This document shows positions 53,844 to 62,603 of a DNA stretch of 64,000 bases, in pieces; positions within the stretch are counted from its first letter, which is position 1, and each line of letters opens with the position of its first letter. The stretch is taken from contig JAOTYL010000002.1 in the NCBI GenBank assembly GCA_029861865.1, positions 310,001 through 374,000 of the forward strand, written 5' to 3'. This DNA is from Myxococcales bacterium (GTDB lineage: Bacteria > Myxococcota_A > Polyangia > Polyangiales > Houyiibacteriaceae). The notes beneath the pieces are model-generated. The model ran no database searches and was not told where the DNA came from. It saw nothing but the letters and a program-made list of their open reading frames with translations. Both the position numbers and the translations under genes were made by a program.

Positions 53844-54725
53844 TCAGGTCTTACTCGGCGGAAGGTCGGTGTAGGGAATCGGTCGACGGTAGACGATGTC
53901 GGTCGTGAGCTGCGCGATTTCAAAGGCGGTGCTCGTTTGAAGCAGGGACTCGCTGTGACCCAAGAGCAGATAGCCGCCACGATAAAGCCGCTGGTAGATG
54001 GTATCCAACACCTTGCGGCGCGATGCGTCGTCGAAGTAGATCAACACGTTGCGGCAGAAAGTCACGTCTACGCGTCCTACGATCGCCGCTCGCCTCTCGT
54101 TCATGAGGTTCAGGTGCCCAAAGTGGCACATCGCCCGGATTCTGGGGTGCACTTGCTTCCCTTCATCCGTCGAGATGAAGAAGCGCTCATAGTCAGGGAT
54201 CATGGCCCTGAAACTGGCGGACGTGTAGGTGGCATCGCGAGCCTTGCTCAGCACGCGACGCGAGATGTCATTGCCGAAGATGCGAACGTTCCAACCCTCA
54301 AAGAGCCCCGACGCCTCGATGAGCATGCCGATCGTGTAGACCTCTTCACCACTCGAGCATCCGGCGCTCCAGACGTCGATACGCTTCGAGCCTCGCGCAA
54401 GTGCCCTCGCCCGCACCGTCGGCAGGACCTCGTCGACGAAAGCACGCAGCTGGTAGGCCTCTCGAAAGAAATATGTCTCGTTCGTGGTGAGAACTTCAGC
54501 CGCCCTTTCGAGCTCCGACTCGGCCTTCGGATGATAACGAACGTATCGGTAGTACTCGGTGAAATTTTCGAGGCCGAGCTCCCTCAGTCGTTCGCGCAGG
54601 CGGCGCTCGACGATGTACGACGAATCATCCGCAAAGTAGATGCCGCAGAACTTGTTGACGTAGTCACGGAGGAGGCGAAATTCCCTCAGATCGAGCGTCG
54701 GCCCTACGTCATGAAGCAAGCTCAC
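53844..54725 (-). CDS. cheR: Chemoreceptor methyltransferase CheR
   Basis: 293 residues, GTG start, 1 bp beyond the HEAT-protein stop. N-terminal helices (FRLLRDYVNKFCGIYFADDSSYIVERRL) and the SAM-binding domain IDVWSAGCSSGEEVYTIGMLIEA, with later VDVTFCRNVLIYFDDASRRKVLDTIYQRLYRGGYLLLGHSE, are typical. It methylates receptor glutamates. It lacks an obvious C-terminal pentapeptide-binding TPR extension. Confidence 0.95.
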   Translation of the reverse strand: MSLLHDVGPTLDLREFRLLRDYVNKFCGIYFADDSSYIVERRLRERLRELGLENFTEYYRYVRYHPKAESELERAAEVLTTNETYFFREAYQLRAFVDEVLPTVRARALARGSKRIDVWSAGCSSGEEVYTIGMLIEASGLFEGWNVRIFGNDISRRVLSKARDATYTSASFRAMIPDYERFFISTDEGKQVHPRIRAMCHFGHLNLMNERRAAIVGRVDVTFCRNVLIYFDDASRRKVLDTIYQRLYRGGYLLLGHSESLLQTSTAFEIAQLTTDIVYRRPIPYTDLPPSKT

Positions 54726-54726
54726 G

Positions 54727-56751
54727 TCAACCTCCGAATGGAAGCCCGCTTTCGATCGCGTGCCGCACCATCGCGTCGGTTTCGTTGGCTAGTGCCTCGG
54801 TGAGAAGCTCGCGACTCCGGTCGGTGCCGAGCTCGAGAAGGAGCTTGATCGCCAACATGCGGACGTGCCAACCCGAATGGGAAAGGCCACGACCAATCAG
54901 GGTTTCGGCGTCACGGGTCGGGAGCATGCGAGCAGCGCGGAGCCCGGCCTGGAACACTTCGTCGTCCGGTTGAGCAAGAGCCTCTTGAACAGCGGAGGCA
55001 ACCTCGGAGTCTCCGAGCCAAGACAAGGCATCTAGGGCCGCGGCAACCACAACCGGCTCCTCGTCTTCGAGCAGCGCGCGAATCTGCGGAATCGCATTGC
55101 CAGCATCGCGTCGCCCGAGCGCAAGCGCCGCTTCTGCACGGATGGGCGGAAAAGGAGAATCGAGGGCGGTCTGCAGGGGTGCGTTTGCTTCCGGGGTGCC
55201 CATCTTGCCCAGCGTGCGAACCGCCGCGATTTGAACGTCGATGTCCTCATCCACGACCGCGTATCCGATCAGTTCCGCCACATCCGTTGCATCGGCCATT
55301 GCCAATGCCTGAACTGCGGCCCTACGCGTGCGCGCCTCTCCACTATGCAGGCCGCGTTTTAGTAGCTCGATCGCACCTTCCGAACCGATGCGCGACAAGA
55401 CGAGCGCGATATCGGCGCCGCCCGGGCCTTCGAGATTTGCTCGTTCGAGCGCCGCCTCGACGGCATCGGGAACACGTTTGGCCAACGCCTCGAGTGAGCC
55501 CGTCGCCGCAGCCCGAACCAAATGGGACGGGCTGTTCAAGCACTCCACCAAAGCCTGACAGTCTCGGGGATCGTCCCACCATCGAAGGCTCTCCGCCGCT
55601 GCTGCGCGAACAGGATCGGAGCCTTCGATGAGGTCACGCTCGATGACCGACCGAACCCTGTCCCGGGCCTCGACCGTGACCTCGTCTGCGTGTGAATAGC
55701 TCAGCTCGGAAGCTAGCTCGAGCGCCAGCGCCCAGACTCGGGGCTCCGAACGCCGTTGCAGGAGAAGCGGCTCGACGAGGCTCCCTCCCCATTGTCTCAA
55801 GGCCTCGAGGGTGCCTGTGCAGGCAACGTCATCGGCAACTGCTTGCAGGACGGCTTCGAGCGAAGACTCGTCCTTGCAGAGAACGGATAGGTAAGCAGCG
55901 GCGCTCCGGGTCGCGCTGTCGCCGTGAAGCAAAGCTTCGTAAAGAGCCTGGCGAAACGATTCGTTGGACGCACTCAGTCGATCCACCAACGCGACCCGTT
56001 GCGATTTGGCTTTGTCCACGAGCTGCCCGATCGAGCGAATAGAGGCGGCGGAAGTCTGGGGAGAGGCGTCGGTGGCGAGCTCGAGCAGGAACTCCAGCGC
56101 CTGGGAATCACCCGTACGGCCCAGCAGCTCGGCCGAGATGCGACGCACGATTGCGTCCTCGACCGCAGGGCTCAGCTCCTTCCATGAGACTTGCGTGCCC
56201 AACCGAGTAAGCCCCTCGACGATCGAGATGCGAAGAAAAAGATCGGGCGTCGCTAGCTGCTCTTTGAGAAGCGCTTCCGCACGCGCGCCGCCGATACAAA
56301 CGAGCGCCTCGACCGCTGCCGCGGCCGCGTTGGCGTCCGAGCCACGGAGCACGGTTTGCAAGTGATCGACCATCTGCGGATCGCAGGTCTTGCCCATTGC
56401 CTCGATCAAGAATTTTCGAGCGCCCGTGTCGGCTGCCTCGCTTGCCGTGGCAAACTTGTCGACCGCTCCCTGCCCGATCAATCCAAGCACTTCGATAGAC
56501 GCGTTCCGCAGACCAATGTTGTCGGTGTCGACTAGTCGAGCTAAAAGGGCGTCGATCAGCTCGCTCTTATGGTCGCTCGCCGCAGCTAGCGAAATTGCTT
56601 CTCGACGAACGCGCCAATCGGTATCGGCGAGCGCATTGACGATCTGGGTCAGCGGCGTTCCGGCAGGGCGCAGGCTCAGGGTATGAACGGCGCGCCGCCG
56701 AACGTCCGGGTCAGCCGAGTGAAGCGCTTGCTCGATGTCATCGCGTCTCAC
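54727..56751 (-). CDS. HEAT-repeat protein of the chemosensory operon
   Basis: 674 residues, GTG start overlapping the cheW stop by 4 bp. It is almost wholly made of HEAT/PBS-lyase-like repeats such as DPDVRRRAVHTLSLR, DTDWRVRREAISLAA, SPFPPIRAEAALALGRRDAG and EEPVVVAAALDALSWLGDSE. Such proteins are scaffolds that bind other proteins. A HEAT-repeat protein is also reported in Myxococcus Che7, which I recall as a parallel but have not checked. Its partners are probably the neighbouring Che proteins. Confidence 0.88.
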   Translation of the reverse strand: MRRDDIEQALHSADPDVRRRAVHTLSLRPAGTPLTQIVNALADTDWRVRREAISLAAASDHKSELIDALLARLVDTDNIGLRNASIEVLGLIGQGAVDKFATASEAADTGARKFLIEAMGKTCDPQMVDHLQTVLRGSDANAAAAAVEALVCIGGARAEALLKEQLATPDLFLRISIVEGLTRLGTQVSWKELSPAVEDAIVRRISAELLGRTGDSQALEFLLELATDASPQTSAASIRSIGQLVDKAKSQRVALVDRLSASNESFRQALYEALLHGDSATRSAAAYLSVLCKDESSLEAVLQAVADDVACTGTLEALRQWGGSLVEPLLLQRRSEPRVWALALELASELSYSHADEVTVEARDRVRSVIERDLIEGSDPVRAAAAESLRWWDDPRDCQALVECLNSPSHLVRAAATGSLEALAKRVPDAVEAALERANLEGPGGADIALVLSRIGSEGAIELLKRGLHSGEARTRRAAVQALAMADATDVAELIGYAVVDEDIDVQIAAVRTLGKMGTPEANAPLQTALDSPFPPIRAEAALALGRRDAGNAIPQIRALLEDEEPVVVAAALDALSWLGDSEVASAVQEALAQPDDEVFQAGLRAARMLPTRDAETLIGRGLSHSGWHVRMLAIKLLLELGTDRSRELLTEALANETDAMVRHAIESGLPFGG

Positions 56752-57248
56752 GGGCCCTCCGATGGGAACATGGAGAGCTCCCCAGAGCCAAGCTCCATGG
56801 CAGGCTCCGCGAGTCGGTCGGGGTTCAACAGAAACACGAGTCCGTCGGCATGCCTGTACGCGGATTTGATCCCCCGCTCACGATGACGCTCGTCGAGAAC
56901 AGGAACATTGCGTTCGCCGTGCTCGACCGACGAAAACACGTCGAGGACCGCGTCCACGACGACGGCGACGGGCCGGTTCGAGCTTTGTACGATCACCCAT
57001 TTCGTACTGCGCGTCGGCGCCTGTCTCGGTAGATTGAACAGACTTCGCAGATCGACGACGGCGACCACTTCTTCGCGATACTCGGCGACCCCCAGGACGA
57101 AATCGCGCTCGCGTGGAAGCTCGACGATGGAAAGCGGGTTCACGATCTCCCGGATGCACAAAACTGGGAGCGCGTAGGACACCGAGCCTACCTCGACTCG
57201 AATCAAGTCTTTGGCGAGAGTTCCACTGTAGGCTCGGCTACTGCTCAC
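56748..57248 (-). CDS. CheW-like coupling protein, second copy
   Basis: 166 residues from the GTG at 57248, which has GGAG 6 bases upstream. A TTG at 57260 is less likely. A CheW domain (about 15-150: LIRVEVGSVSYALPVLCIREIVNP, LPRERDFVLGVAEYREEVVAVVDLRSLFNLP) couples receptors to CheA. It follows the first cheW by 1 bp. Two copies in one operon suggest they pair with different partners or form mixed arrays. Confidence 0.9.
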   Translation of the reverse strand: MSSSRAYSGTLAKDLIRVEVGSVSYALPVLCIREIVNPLSIVELPRERDFVLGVAEYREEVVAVVDLRSLFNLPRQAPTRSTKWVIVQSSNRPVAVVVDAVLDVFSSVEHGERNVPVLDERHRERGIKSAYRHADGLVFLLNPDRLAEPAMELGSGELSMFPSEGP

Positions 57249-57249
57249 G

Positions 57250-57738
57250 TCATTCTCCAAGAAGTGACACTGGGTCGATCAAGATCAGCACGTCATCGGC
57301 GCCGCCCGTGGAGTGGTCTTGAACTCGTCCTACGCCCACCACGTAGTCGGAGAGGTCCGCGCTCATGACGCTTGCGTACTCGATCTGACGGGGTTCCAAC
57401 CGGTACACCTGAATCACGCGATGGACCGCCACCCCAATGAGCTCTTGGCCGTTGTCGACCAGCAGCACGCGGCCATGGGGCTCATCGTTAACGACCTCGA
57501 GATTCAGTAACTTTGCGAGGTCGATCACGGTGATGATCTCTCCACGAACCGAGATCACCCCGAGAAAGTGGTTCGCCGCACGAGGAACCTCCGTCATCGG
57601 TGGCGGCACCAGAATCTCGCGAACAGAAGCCAGCGGAACTCCATACGCTTCGTTGCCAACCCGCACCCCGAGGACCGCGACTGCACCGGTATCGCTATCT
57701 GGCTCGGGCGCCAGCGTCGCTTTTTGTGCGGCGCTCAT
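57250..57738 (-). CDS. CheW-like coupling protein, first copy
   Basis: 162 residues; its ATG overlaps the cheA stop by 4 bp. The CheW domain is VLGVRVGNEAYGVPLASVREILVPPPMTEVPRAANHFLGVISVRGEIITVIDLAKLLNL and later ADDVLILIDPVSLL. It links the kinase to chemoreceptors. The sequence differs considerably from the second copy, so this is an old duplication. Confidence 0.92.
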   Translation of the reverse strand: MSAAQKATLAPEPDSDTGAVAVLGVRVGNEAYGVPLASVREILVPPPMTEVPRAANHFLGVISVRGEIITVIDLAKLLNLEVVNDEPHGRVLLVDNGQELIGVAVHRVIQVYRLEPRQIEYASVMSADLSDYVVGVGRVQDHSTGGADDVLILIDPVSLLGE

Positions 57739-59801
57739 GGTCGACTCTCCAAACCACGGAACACATCAGGCCCCTCGAAATACTCCGTAAACAAGGCCGG
57801 CGCATCGAGCATGAGAGCAACTTTCTGGTCACCGAGGTCGGTCGCCCCGGCGAAGCCGCGCACGGAGGACAGGCTCTTACCGAGCGACTTGATGATCACG
57901 TCCTCCTGGCCGATGAGCTCGTCGACGACGAAACCCAACTTGCGGTTGCCCATCGATCCAACTACCACGAACTTGCCCTCCCGATCGCCGGGCTTCCGCA
58001 AGTCAAAGAGCTGCCCCAAGTCACAGATCGCGAGCGTTTCCCCACGAAGCGTGATCACGTTTCGCCCATGGATGGTGTGCACCTCGTTCGGCATGTAGGG
58101 AATCGCCTCCCGCACCGCAGTGATAGGAAACGCGAAGGTCCGAGCCGCAACCGTCACGATGAGCGCCCGGATGATCGCCAAGGTAATCGGAAGCGTGACC
58201 GTGATTTTGGTCCCCGTGCCTTGCTCGCTTGCGATCGAGATCATGCCGCCGAGTCGAAGGATGTTCGTCTTGACGACATCCATCCCGACCCCGCGCCCGG
58301 ACATGTCGGTCACTTCCGACCTGGTGCTAAGCCCCGGAAGGAAGACGAGGTCGAGCATCTCCTGGCGAGACAACTCTTGACTGGCCTCCACAGTCAGAAG
58401 TCCGCGTTCGATGGCCTCGTCACGAAGCAGGTGTGCATTCATCCCGCCTCCGTCGTCTTCGACCTCGATGACGACATTGCTACCTTTGTGGTAGGCATTC
58501 AGCGCAAGCGTGCCCTCTTCTCTCTTGTTCGCCTGTAGACGCGCCTCAGGGGATTCGATGCCGTGGTCGACGGCATTGCGGACTAGGTGCATCAGCGGAT
58601 CGGTGAGCTCTTCCACGATGAGCTTGTCGACCTCGGTATTGGCACCGGTGACCACGAGACGTACCTGCTTGTCGTCTTCCCTGGCGGACTGGCGCACGAT
58701 CCTCGCGAGCTTGTTGAACACCTGCCCGAGGGGAACCATCCGAACATCGAGGATCCCCGTGCGAAGCTCCAAGAGCTGCCGTTCGAGACCACGGCCGATG
58801 CGATCGAGATCCATGGTCGACTGGCGATGGGTCACGTCGTGCTTGAAACGGTCGACGATGCGGTTCACGGCGCTTCGGACCAAGGCGAGCTCGCCAACCA
58901 CGCTCATCAAGTGGTCGAGCTTGCGGATGTCCACGCGAACCGAGTCTGCGACCGAACGTAGGGACGCTTGACCCCCATCGTCCTCGGAGGGCGGTCGCAT
59001 GCTGAGCACGGGGATCGAGGTGCGTCGCGGCGGCAACGTTGGCAGATGAGTCTGCTCGGCGATCGCCTCGATCAAACCGTATCGGCCTTCGAATTCCGCC
59101 TTGAGCTCCTCTTCCGACACTCGAGCGGCCAACAGAACGACCAACTCGATCGTATCTTCATTCCCGCCCTCCATGCTTGGTAGATACGTGATGATCTCAA
59201 CCTCTTCTTGGACCTGTTCCCGCAGAGCCTCGATCGAGTCGTCGATAGTCATGAGGTCGAAAGACGCGCGAAGTCGGTACAGGCGAAGTCCTTCGCGGAT
59301 GCATGCCCGCAATCGATGCTCTTCGTATTCGGTCAGGACCGCGAGCACGGCCTGGTCGATCGCGTACTTATCGATTGGATCGCCCTCTTCGACTTCCTCT
59401 TCGATGCCGACGGACCGGATTGCTGCGATGTACTGCTGGACCCCCGCCTCCTCTTGGGGTGACTGCGGATCCTCGAGGGTGAGAAGGCTCTGAAAACGCT
59501 CGACGGAATCGAAGAGGATGTCGAGTAGATTCTGGCCAACCGCGGTCCTTCCGAGCCTCAAGTCGTCGAGAAGGTCCTCGAGCGCGTGGGCAACTGCACC
59601 GACGTGCTTGTAGCCGAACATACCCGCAATCCCCTTGAGGGTGTGGACGCTTCGAAAGATTTCGTTTACCAAAGCGGGATCGATGCGCTCGCCGCGATGA
59701 TGGGCTTCATCGAGCAACAACAGGTCGCGAGAGAGCGCCTCCACGAGCTCTTGAGCCTCTGCCAAGAACTCCTGTTGCACATTGTCGCGAGGGTCGGTCA
59801 T
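57735..59801 (-). CDS. cheA: Chemosensory histidine kinase CheA
   Basis: 688 residues. An Hpt domain with phosphorylatable His53 (RSVHTLKGIAGMFG) is followed by a linker domain (about 140-260). The dimerisation helices and HATPase follow: N-box LMHLVRNAVDHGIESPEAR, G1 VEDDGGGMN and G2 GLSTRSEVTDMSGRGVGMDVVK. The C-terminal CheW-like P5 domain ends the protein (about 545-680). It passes phosphate to CheY-type regulators and CheB. It overlaps both neighbours by 4 bp. Confidence 0.96.
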   Translation of the reverse strand: MTDPRDNVQQEFLAEAQELVEALSRDLLLLDEAHHRGERIDPALVNEIFRSVHTLKGIAGMFGYKHVGAVAHALEDLLDDLRLGRTAVGQNLLDILFDSVERFQSLLTLEDPQSPQEEAGVQQYIAAIRSVGIEEEVEEGDPIDKYAIDQAVLAVLTEYEEHRLRACIREGLRLYRLRASFDLMTIDDSIEALREQVQEEVEIITYLPSMEGGNEDTIELVVLLAARVSEEELKAEFEGRYGLIEAIAEQTHLPTLPPRRTSIPVLSMRPPSEDDGGQASLRSVADSVRVDIRKLDHLMSVVGELALVRSAVNRIVDRFKHDVTHRQSTMDLDRIGRGLERQLLELRTGILDVRMVPLGQVFNKLARIVRQSAREDDKQVRLVVTGANTEVDKLIVEELTDPLMHLVRNAVDHGIESPEARLQANKREEGTLALNAYHKGSNVVIEVEDDGGGMNAHLLRDEAIERGLLTVEASQELSRQEMLDLVFLPGLSTRSEVTDMSGRGVGMDVVKTNILRLGGMISIASEQGTGTKITVTLPITLAIIRALIVTVAARTFAFPITAVREAIPYMPNEVHTIHGRNVITLRGETLAICDLGQLFDLRKPGDREGKFVVVGSMGNRKLGFVVDELIGQEDVIIKSLGKSLSSVRGFAGATDLGDQKVALMLDAPALFTEYFEGPDVFRGLESRP

Positions 59802-60187
59802 CCCGAAACCCCTTCCACTGGAGTGAGAAGCCGCGACACCAGCTCGCGAAGCTCATCGACGGTGAATGGCTTCTTGAGAAAAGCGTCCGCGCCGAGCTCG
59901 ACGCCACGCTGCGAATCGAGACCGCCAGCCTGTGTGCTGATCAAGATCTTTCGTGCCCCCTGTTGCCGAGGGCTCTTCTTCATGAACGAGAGCAGCTCGA
60001 GCCCGTTGATGTCGGGCATGTTGACGTCGACGATCACCACATCGAATGCATGGGTGGCTAGGATCCGAAGGGCTTCGAATCCGGTTCCGGCCTCCTCGAC
60101 CCGAGCGAAGTCCGCACTCTCTAGGGACGCCCGGACGAACGCGCGCACGGCGCTGCTGTCGTCGACAATTAGAGCATGAAAAATCAC
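59798..60187 (-). CDS. Response regulator, first gene of the chemosensory operon
   Basis: 129 residues, GTG start with a GGGGGGA ribosome site. The receiver domain shows ALIVDDSSAVRAFVRASL, the phosphoacceptor in VVIVDVNMPDINGLELLSF, and FLKKPF at the switch lysine. It has no output domain. Its stop overlaps the cheA start, so it probably receives phosphate from that kinase. Confidence 0.94.
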   Translation of the reverse strand: MIFHALIVDDSSAVRAFVRASLESADFARVEEAGTGFEALRILATHAFDVVIVDVNMPDINGLELLSFMKKSPRQQGARKILISTQAGGLDSQRGVELGADAFLKKPFTVDELRELVSRLLTPVEGVSG

Positions 60188-60236
60188 TGGATCCCCCCAT
60201 GCACATGGTAACAGAGTCCAAGGGGGGCTGGAGGGC

Positions 60237-60590
60237 CTACACCGGCTCTATCGTCGCCAAAAAAGACCGCTTCTTCGGATCTCCCCCGACGCAGGATGAA
60301 CATGCGCACAGCTCTCGCAGGAAGCGATAGCTGTAGATCCCAGTCTGGTGACCGTCGCCCCACACGAGCCGCACCGCGTAGTTCCCGACTTGCTGGATGT
60401 CTTCGAGGTCGAGGTTGCCCCCCTCGACGAACCGGATCGGACCTTCGTGCCCCTGGCAATGGGCGCAGGGGCAATAGCCCCGCAATAGCTCATGCGGATA
60501 GATCCCGGCATGACCGTCCCCCCAGTCAATCTCCATGACGCGCGCTCCCCGTGGCGCCCGAAGCTCCAGGGGTTCCGGGGCATCACTCAC
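60237..60590 (-). CDS. DUF971 protein
   Basis: 117 residues from the GTG at 60590, which overlaps the recO stop by 4 bp; an ATG at 60608 would overlap by 22. LRAPRGARVMEIDWGDGHAGIYPHELLRGYCPCAHCQG and later VRLVWGDGHQTGIYSYRFLRELCACSSC match DUF971 (gamma-butyrobetaine-hydroxylase-like N-terminal domain), including the metal-binding CPCAxC and Cys pairs. It may help iron-sulfur or metal handling. It sits between recO and the Che operon. Confidence 0.85.
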   Translation of the reverse strand: MSDAPEPLELRAPRGARVMEIDWGDGHAGIYPHELLRGYCPCAHCQGHEGPIRFVEGGNLDLEDIQQVGNYAVRLVWGDGHQTGIYSYRFLRELCACSSCVGGDPKKRSFLATIEPV

Positions 60591-61345
60591 GTTGCCCGAC
60601 CCACCCATGCGGCCCGGGCCGTGGAGGTGCGTTCGAGCACGGACGAGGTGGCGTGATTCGCGTCGAGTAGAGCGAGTGCCTCGTGAATCTGCATGCGTTC
60701 CTTGTCGGGCCAGGGCTCATTCGAAAACTCCGAGCTCGCTTGCACTAGAGTCCATCGACGCAACGCCTCGGCGCCAAGAACGAGCCTCCCGCCACCGCAC
60801 GCGCGACATACGATCCCTCCGCGCCCCGCATCAAAGGAAGCCGAGCGCCCCATCGGAGGGCTCTTCCCGCAAATAACGCACCGATCGAGCGTCGGAGCAA
60901 ACCCGAGGAGGGCAAGCACGCGGATGTGGAGGGACACGAGCGCCTCCTCGGCTGCTGCACCCGAGTCAAGCGCCGCCAGGAAACGCACGGCGACGTCGAA
61001 CACCGCGGGCTCGGGCTCATGATCAGGCACCCGCTCGCGAATGACGGCCAATGCGGCCCCGGCCGCTCCAATCGCGGTGAGGTCACGAAGAATGTTGAGA
61101 AACGGTTGATCGACCGTCACGCGCTCCAGATGGGCGAGCTCCCCACGCCCTCGGTGAAAGTACGCCTGCATGACGACGTATGGTTGAAGCGCGCCGCCAA
61201 ACCGGCGCTGGCTCTTTCGCGCACCGCGGGCGATAGCCGCGATCTTTCCGTGGTCCTCGGTCAGGAGTGTGACGATGCGATCGGAGTCACGATAATCGAC
61301 GGAGCGTAGGAGTAAGGCTCGACTCTGTCGGGTTCGACTTGGCAC
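60587..61345 (-). CDS. recO: DNA repair protein RecO
   Basis: 252 residues from a GTG at 61345, the only start that keeps the OB-fold N-terminus RALLLRSVDYRDSDRIVTLLTEDHGKIAAIARGARKSQRRFGG. A zinc-binding pair CVICGK and CRACGG is in the second half. RecO loads RecA with RecF and RecR. There is no ribosome site before the start. It lies 85 bp inside the RodZ-like gene, so translation is probably coupled. Confidence 0.93.
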   Translation of the reverse strand: MPSRTRQSRALLLRSVDYRDSDRIVTLLTEDHGKIAAIARGARKSQRRFGGALQPYVVMQAYFHRGRGELAHLERVTVDQPFLNILRDLTAIGAAGAALAVIRERVPDHEPEPAVFDVAVRFLAALDSGAAAEEALVSLHIRVLALLGFAPTLDRCVICGKSPPMGRSASFDAGRGGIVCRACGGGRLVLGAEALRRWTLVQASSEFSNEPWPDKERMQIHEALALLDANHATSSVLERTSTARAAWVGRAT

Positions 61346-61749
61346 GGCTGAAGGGAGGATAGCTCAATCGGTTCATTCTGTGCAGGCGCGCGCCGTACCA
61401 TCACGAACGTGGCAACGATGATGGCGAACAAAGCTGCCGTCGTGATGGCCAAGAGCCAGACATAGCTTCGGTCGCGGCGAATGCCTGCTAGCGGCGGCGT
61501 CAAGGTGGTTTTCGGCTGCTGTTCGTCGAAACGGGCCAAAACCTCGTGCGCGTCGATGTCGACGGCGGACGCATAGGCCTTGATGAACCCTCTCACGAAC
61601 ACGCCGCTCGGGAGGTCGTCGAAGCGATCATCCTCGAGCGATTCCAGTGTTCGACGAGGAATTCGCGTAGTGCTCGATACCTCTTCGATGGAGAGATCGC
61701 GAGTTTCGCGTTCGCTCTTGAGTAGCGCACCGATCGAGTGACGCGTCAC
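61261..61749 (-). CDS. RodZ-like HTH membrane protein
   Basis: 162 residues from the GTG at 61749, with GGAGG close upstream; it overlaps the preceding stop by 4 bp. An HTH domain (about 5-75: SIGALLKSERETRDLSIEEVSSTTRIPRRTLESLEDDRFDDLPSGVFVRGFIKAYASAVDID) is followed by one membrane segment (about 95-117). This is RodZ architecture, but the periplasmic part is short. RodZ links MreB to the envelope. The C-terminal 27 codons overlap recO. Confidence 0.82.
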   Translation of the reverse strand: MTRHSIGALLKSERETRDLSIEEVSSTTRIPRRTLESLEDDRFDDLPSGVFVRGFIKAYASAVDIDAHEVLARFDEQQPKTTLTPPLAGIRRDRSYVWLLAITTAALFAIIVATFVMVRRAPAQNEPIELSSLQPCQVEPDRVEPYSYAPSIIVTPIASSHS

Positions 61750-62546
61750 TTGGTGGCCTCCAGTAAGCTTTGGCACATTCGCCCATCATTCGTATAAGGC
61801 CCGAGCTCCACGCAACGCTCGAGATCGGCTACAGCGTCCTGGTGATGTCCGAGTTGCGCGCGAACCTCTCCGCGCAGACGCCACGCCCCCTGAAGCTGTG
61901 GGCTGTCCTTGCACGATTCGTCCGCACCGATGGCGCTGACCAGCGCTCGTTCCGCTTCTCGCCACTGCTGCATGCGCGCAAGGGCTTGCCCCATCGTAAA
62001 ATATCCGACGCAAAAGCGTGGTTGGGTTCGAACGGCCTCCATCGTGGACTTCACTGCTTCTTGATATTCGCCCCGCTTGAATTGTGCCAGCCCTAGATTT
62101 CCCCACGCAAGATGTGGAGCTGTGTTCAGCTCATCCGATGCGGACTCGCGCAGTACCACGATAGCTTCGTCGTAGCGCTCGAGCTCAATGAGACAAAGTC
62201 CATAGATGTTGCGGGCTTCAGCAAGTGTCGAACCGCCACCCTTCTGCTTTTCGAGCAGCGCAATGGCGGTGCTCAAATGTTCCTCTGCGTTCGGGTATGC
62301 CTGGCGTTCCATCTGAATGAAGCCGAGGAGCAGGTGCGCCTCGGCATTGTCAGGATCGAGATCGATAGCCTTATGCAAATGTTCAATGGCACTCGCGGTC
62401 TGGCCCTCCTCCCGAAGACTGGCCGCCAGCTGGAACTCCCGAAACGAGCGCTCGGCTTCGGGGGTGCCTGCAGCAGACCCCGTTGCGCACCCCATCGCGA
62501 GGCAAGCCAGCCACACCGTTCCCCACCTTCCGATCACGTAAGGCAT
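61746..62546 (-). CDS. TPR lipoprotein, PilF/Tgl-like
   Basis: 266 residues. The signal ends LAMGC (lipobox, Cys20). TPR units follow: AASLREEGQTASAIEHLHKAIDLDPDNAEAHLLLGFIQMERQAYPNAEEHL, WGNLGLAQFKRGEYQEAVKSTMEAVRTQP and GEVRAQLGHHQDAVADLERCVELGP. The layout fits outer-membrane pilotins such as PilF and Tgl of type IV pili. The rodZ-pilF neighbourhood also matches that of gammaproteobacteria. A pilus role is inferred. Confidence 0.75.
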   Translation of the reverse strand: MPYVIGRWGTVWLACLAMGCATGSAAGTPEAERSFREFQLAASLREEGQTASAIEHLHKAIDLDPDNAEAHLLLGFIQMERQAYPNAEEHLSTAIALLEKQKGGGSTLAEARNIYGLCLIELERYDEAIVVLRESASDELNTAPHLAWGNLGLAQFKRGEYQEAVKSTMEAVRTQPRFCVGYFTMGQALARMQQWREAERALVSAIGADESCKDSPQLQGAWRLRGEVRAQLGHHQDAVADLERCVELGPYTNDGRMCQSLLEATK

Positions 62547-62603
62547 GTACTTAGCAAGGGGTCGCTGGTCAAGGGTGTCGGATTACCGACAGCCCTGGCG
62601 CCT

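Noticed and set aside
60193-60227. CCCCCC and GGGGGG arms before the chemosensory operon, considered as a terminator
   Set aside because: The loop is 23 bases and no T-run follows in the reading direction; the G-run more simply serves as the ribosome site of the response regulator.
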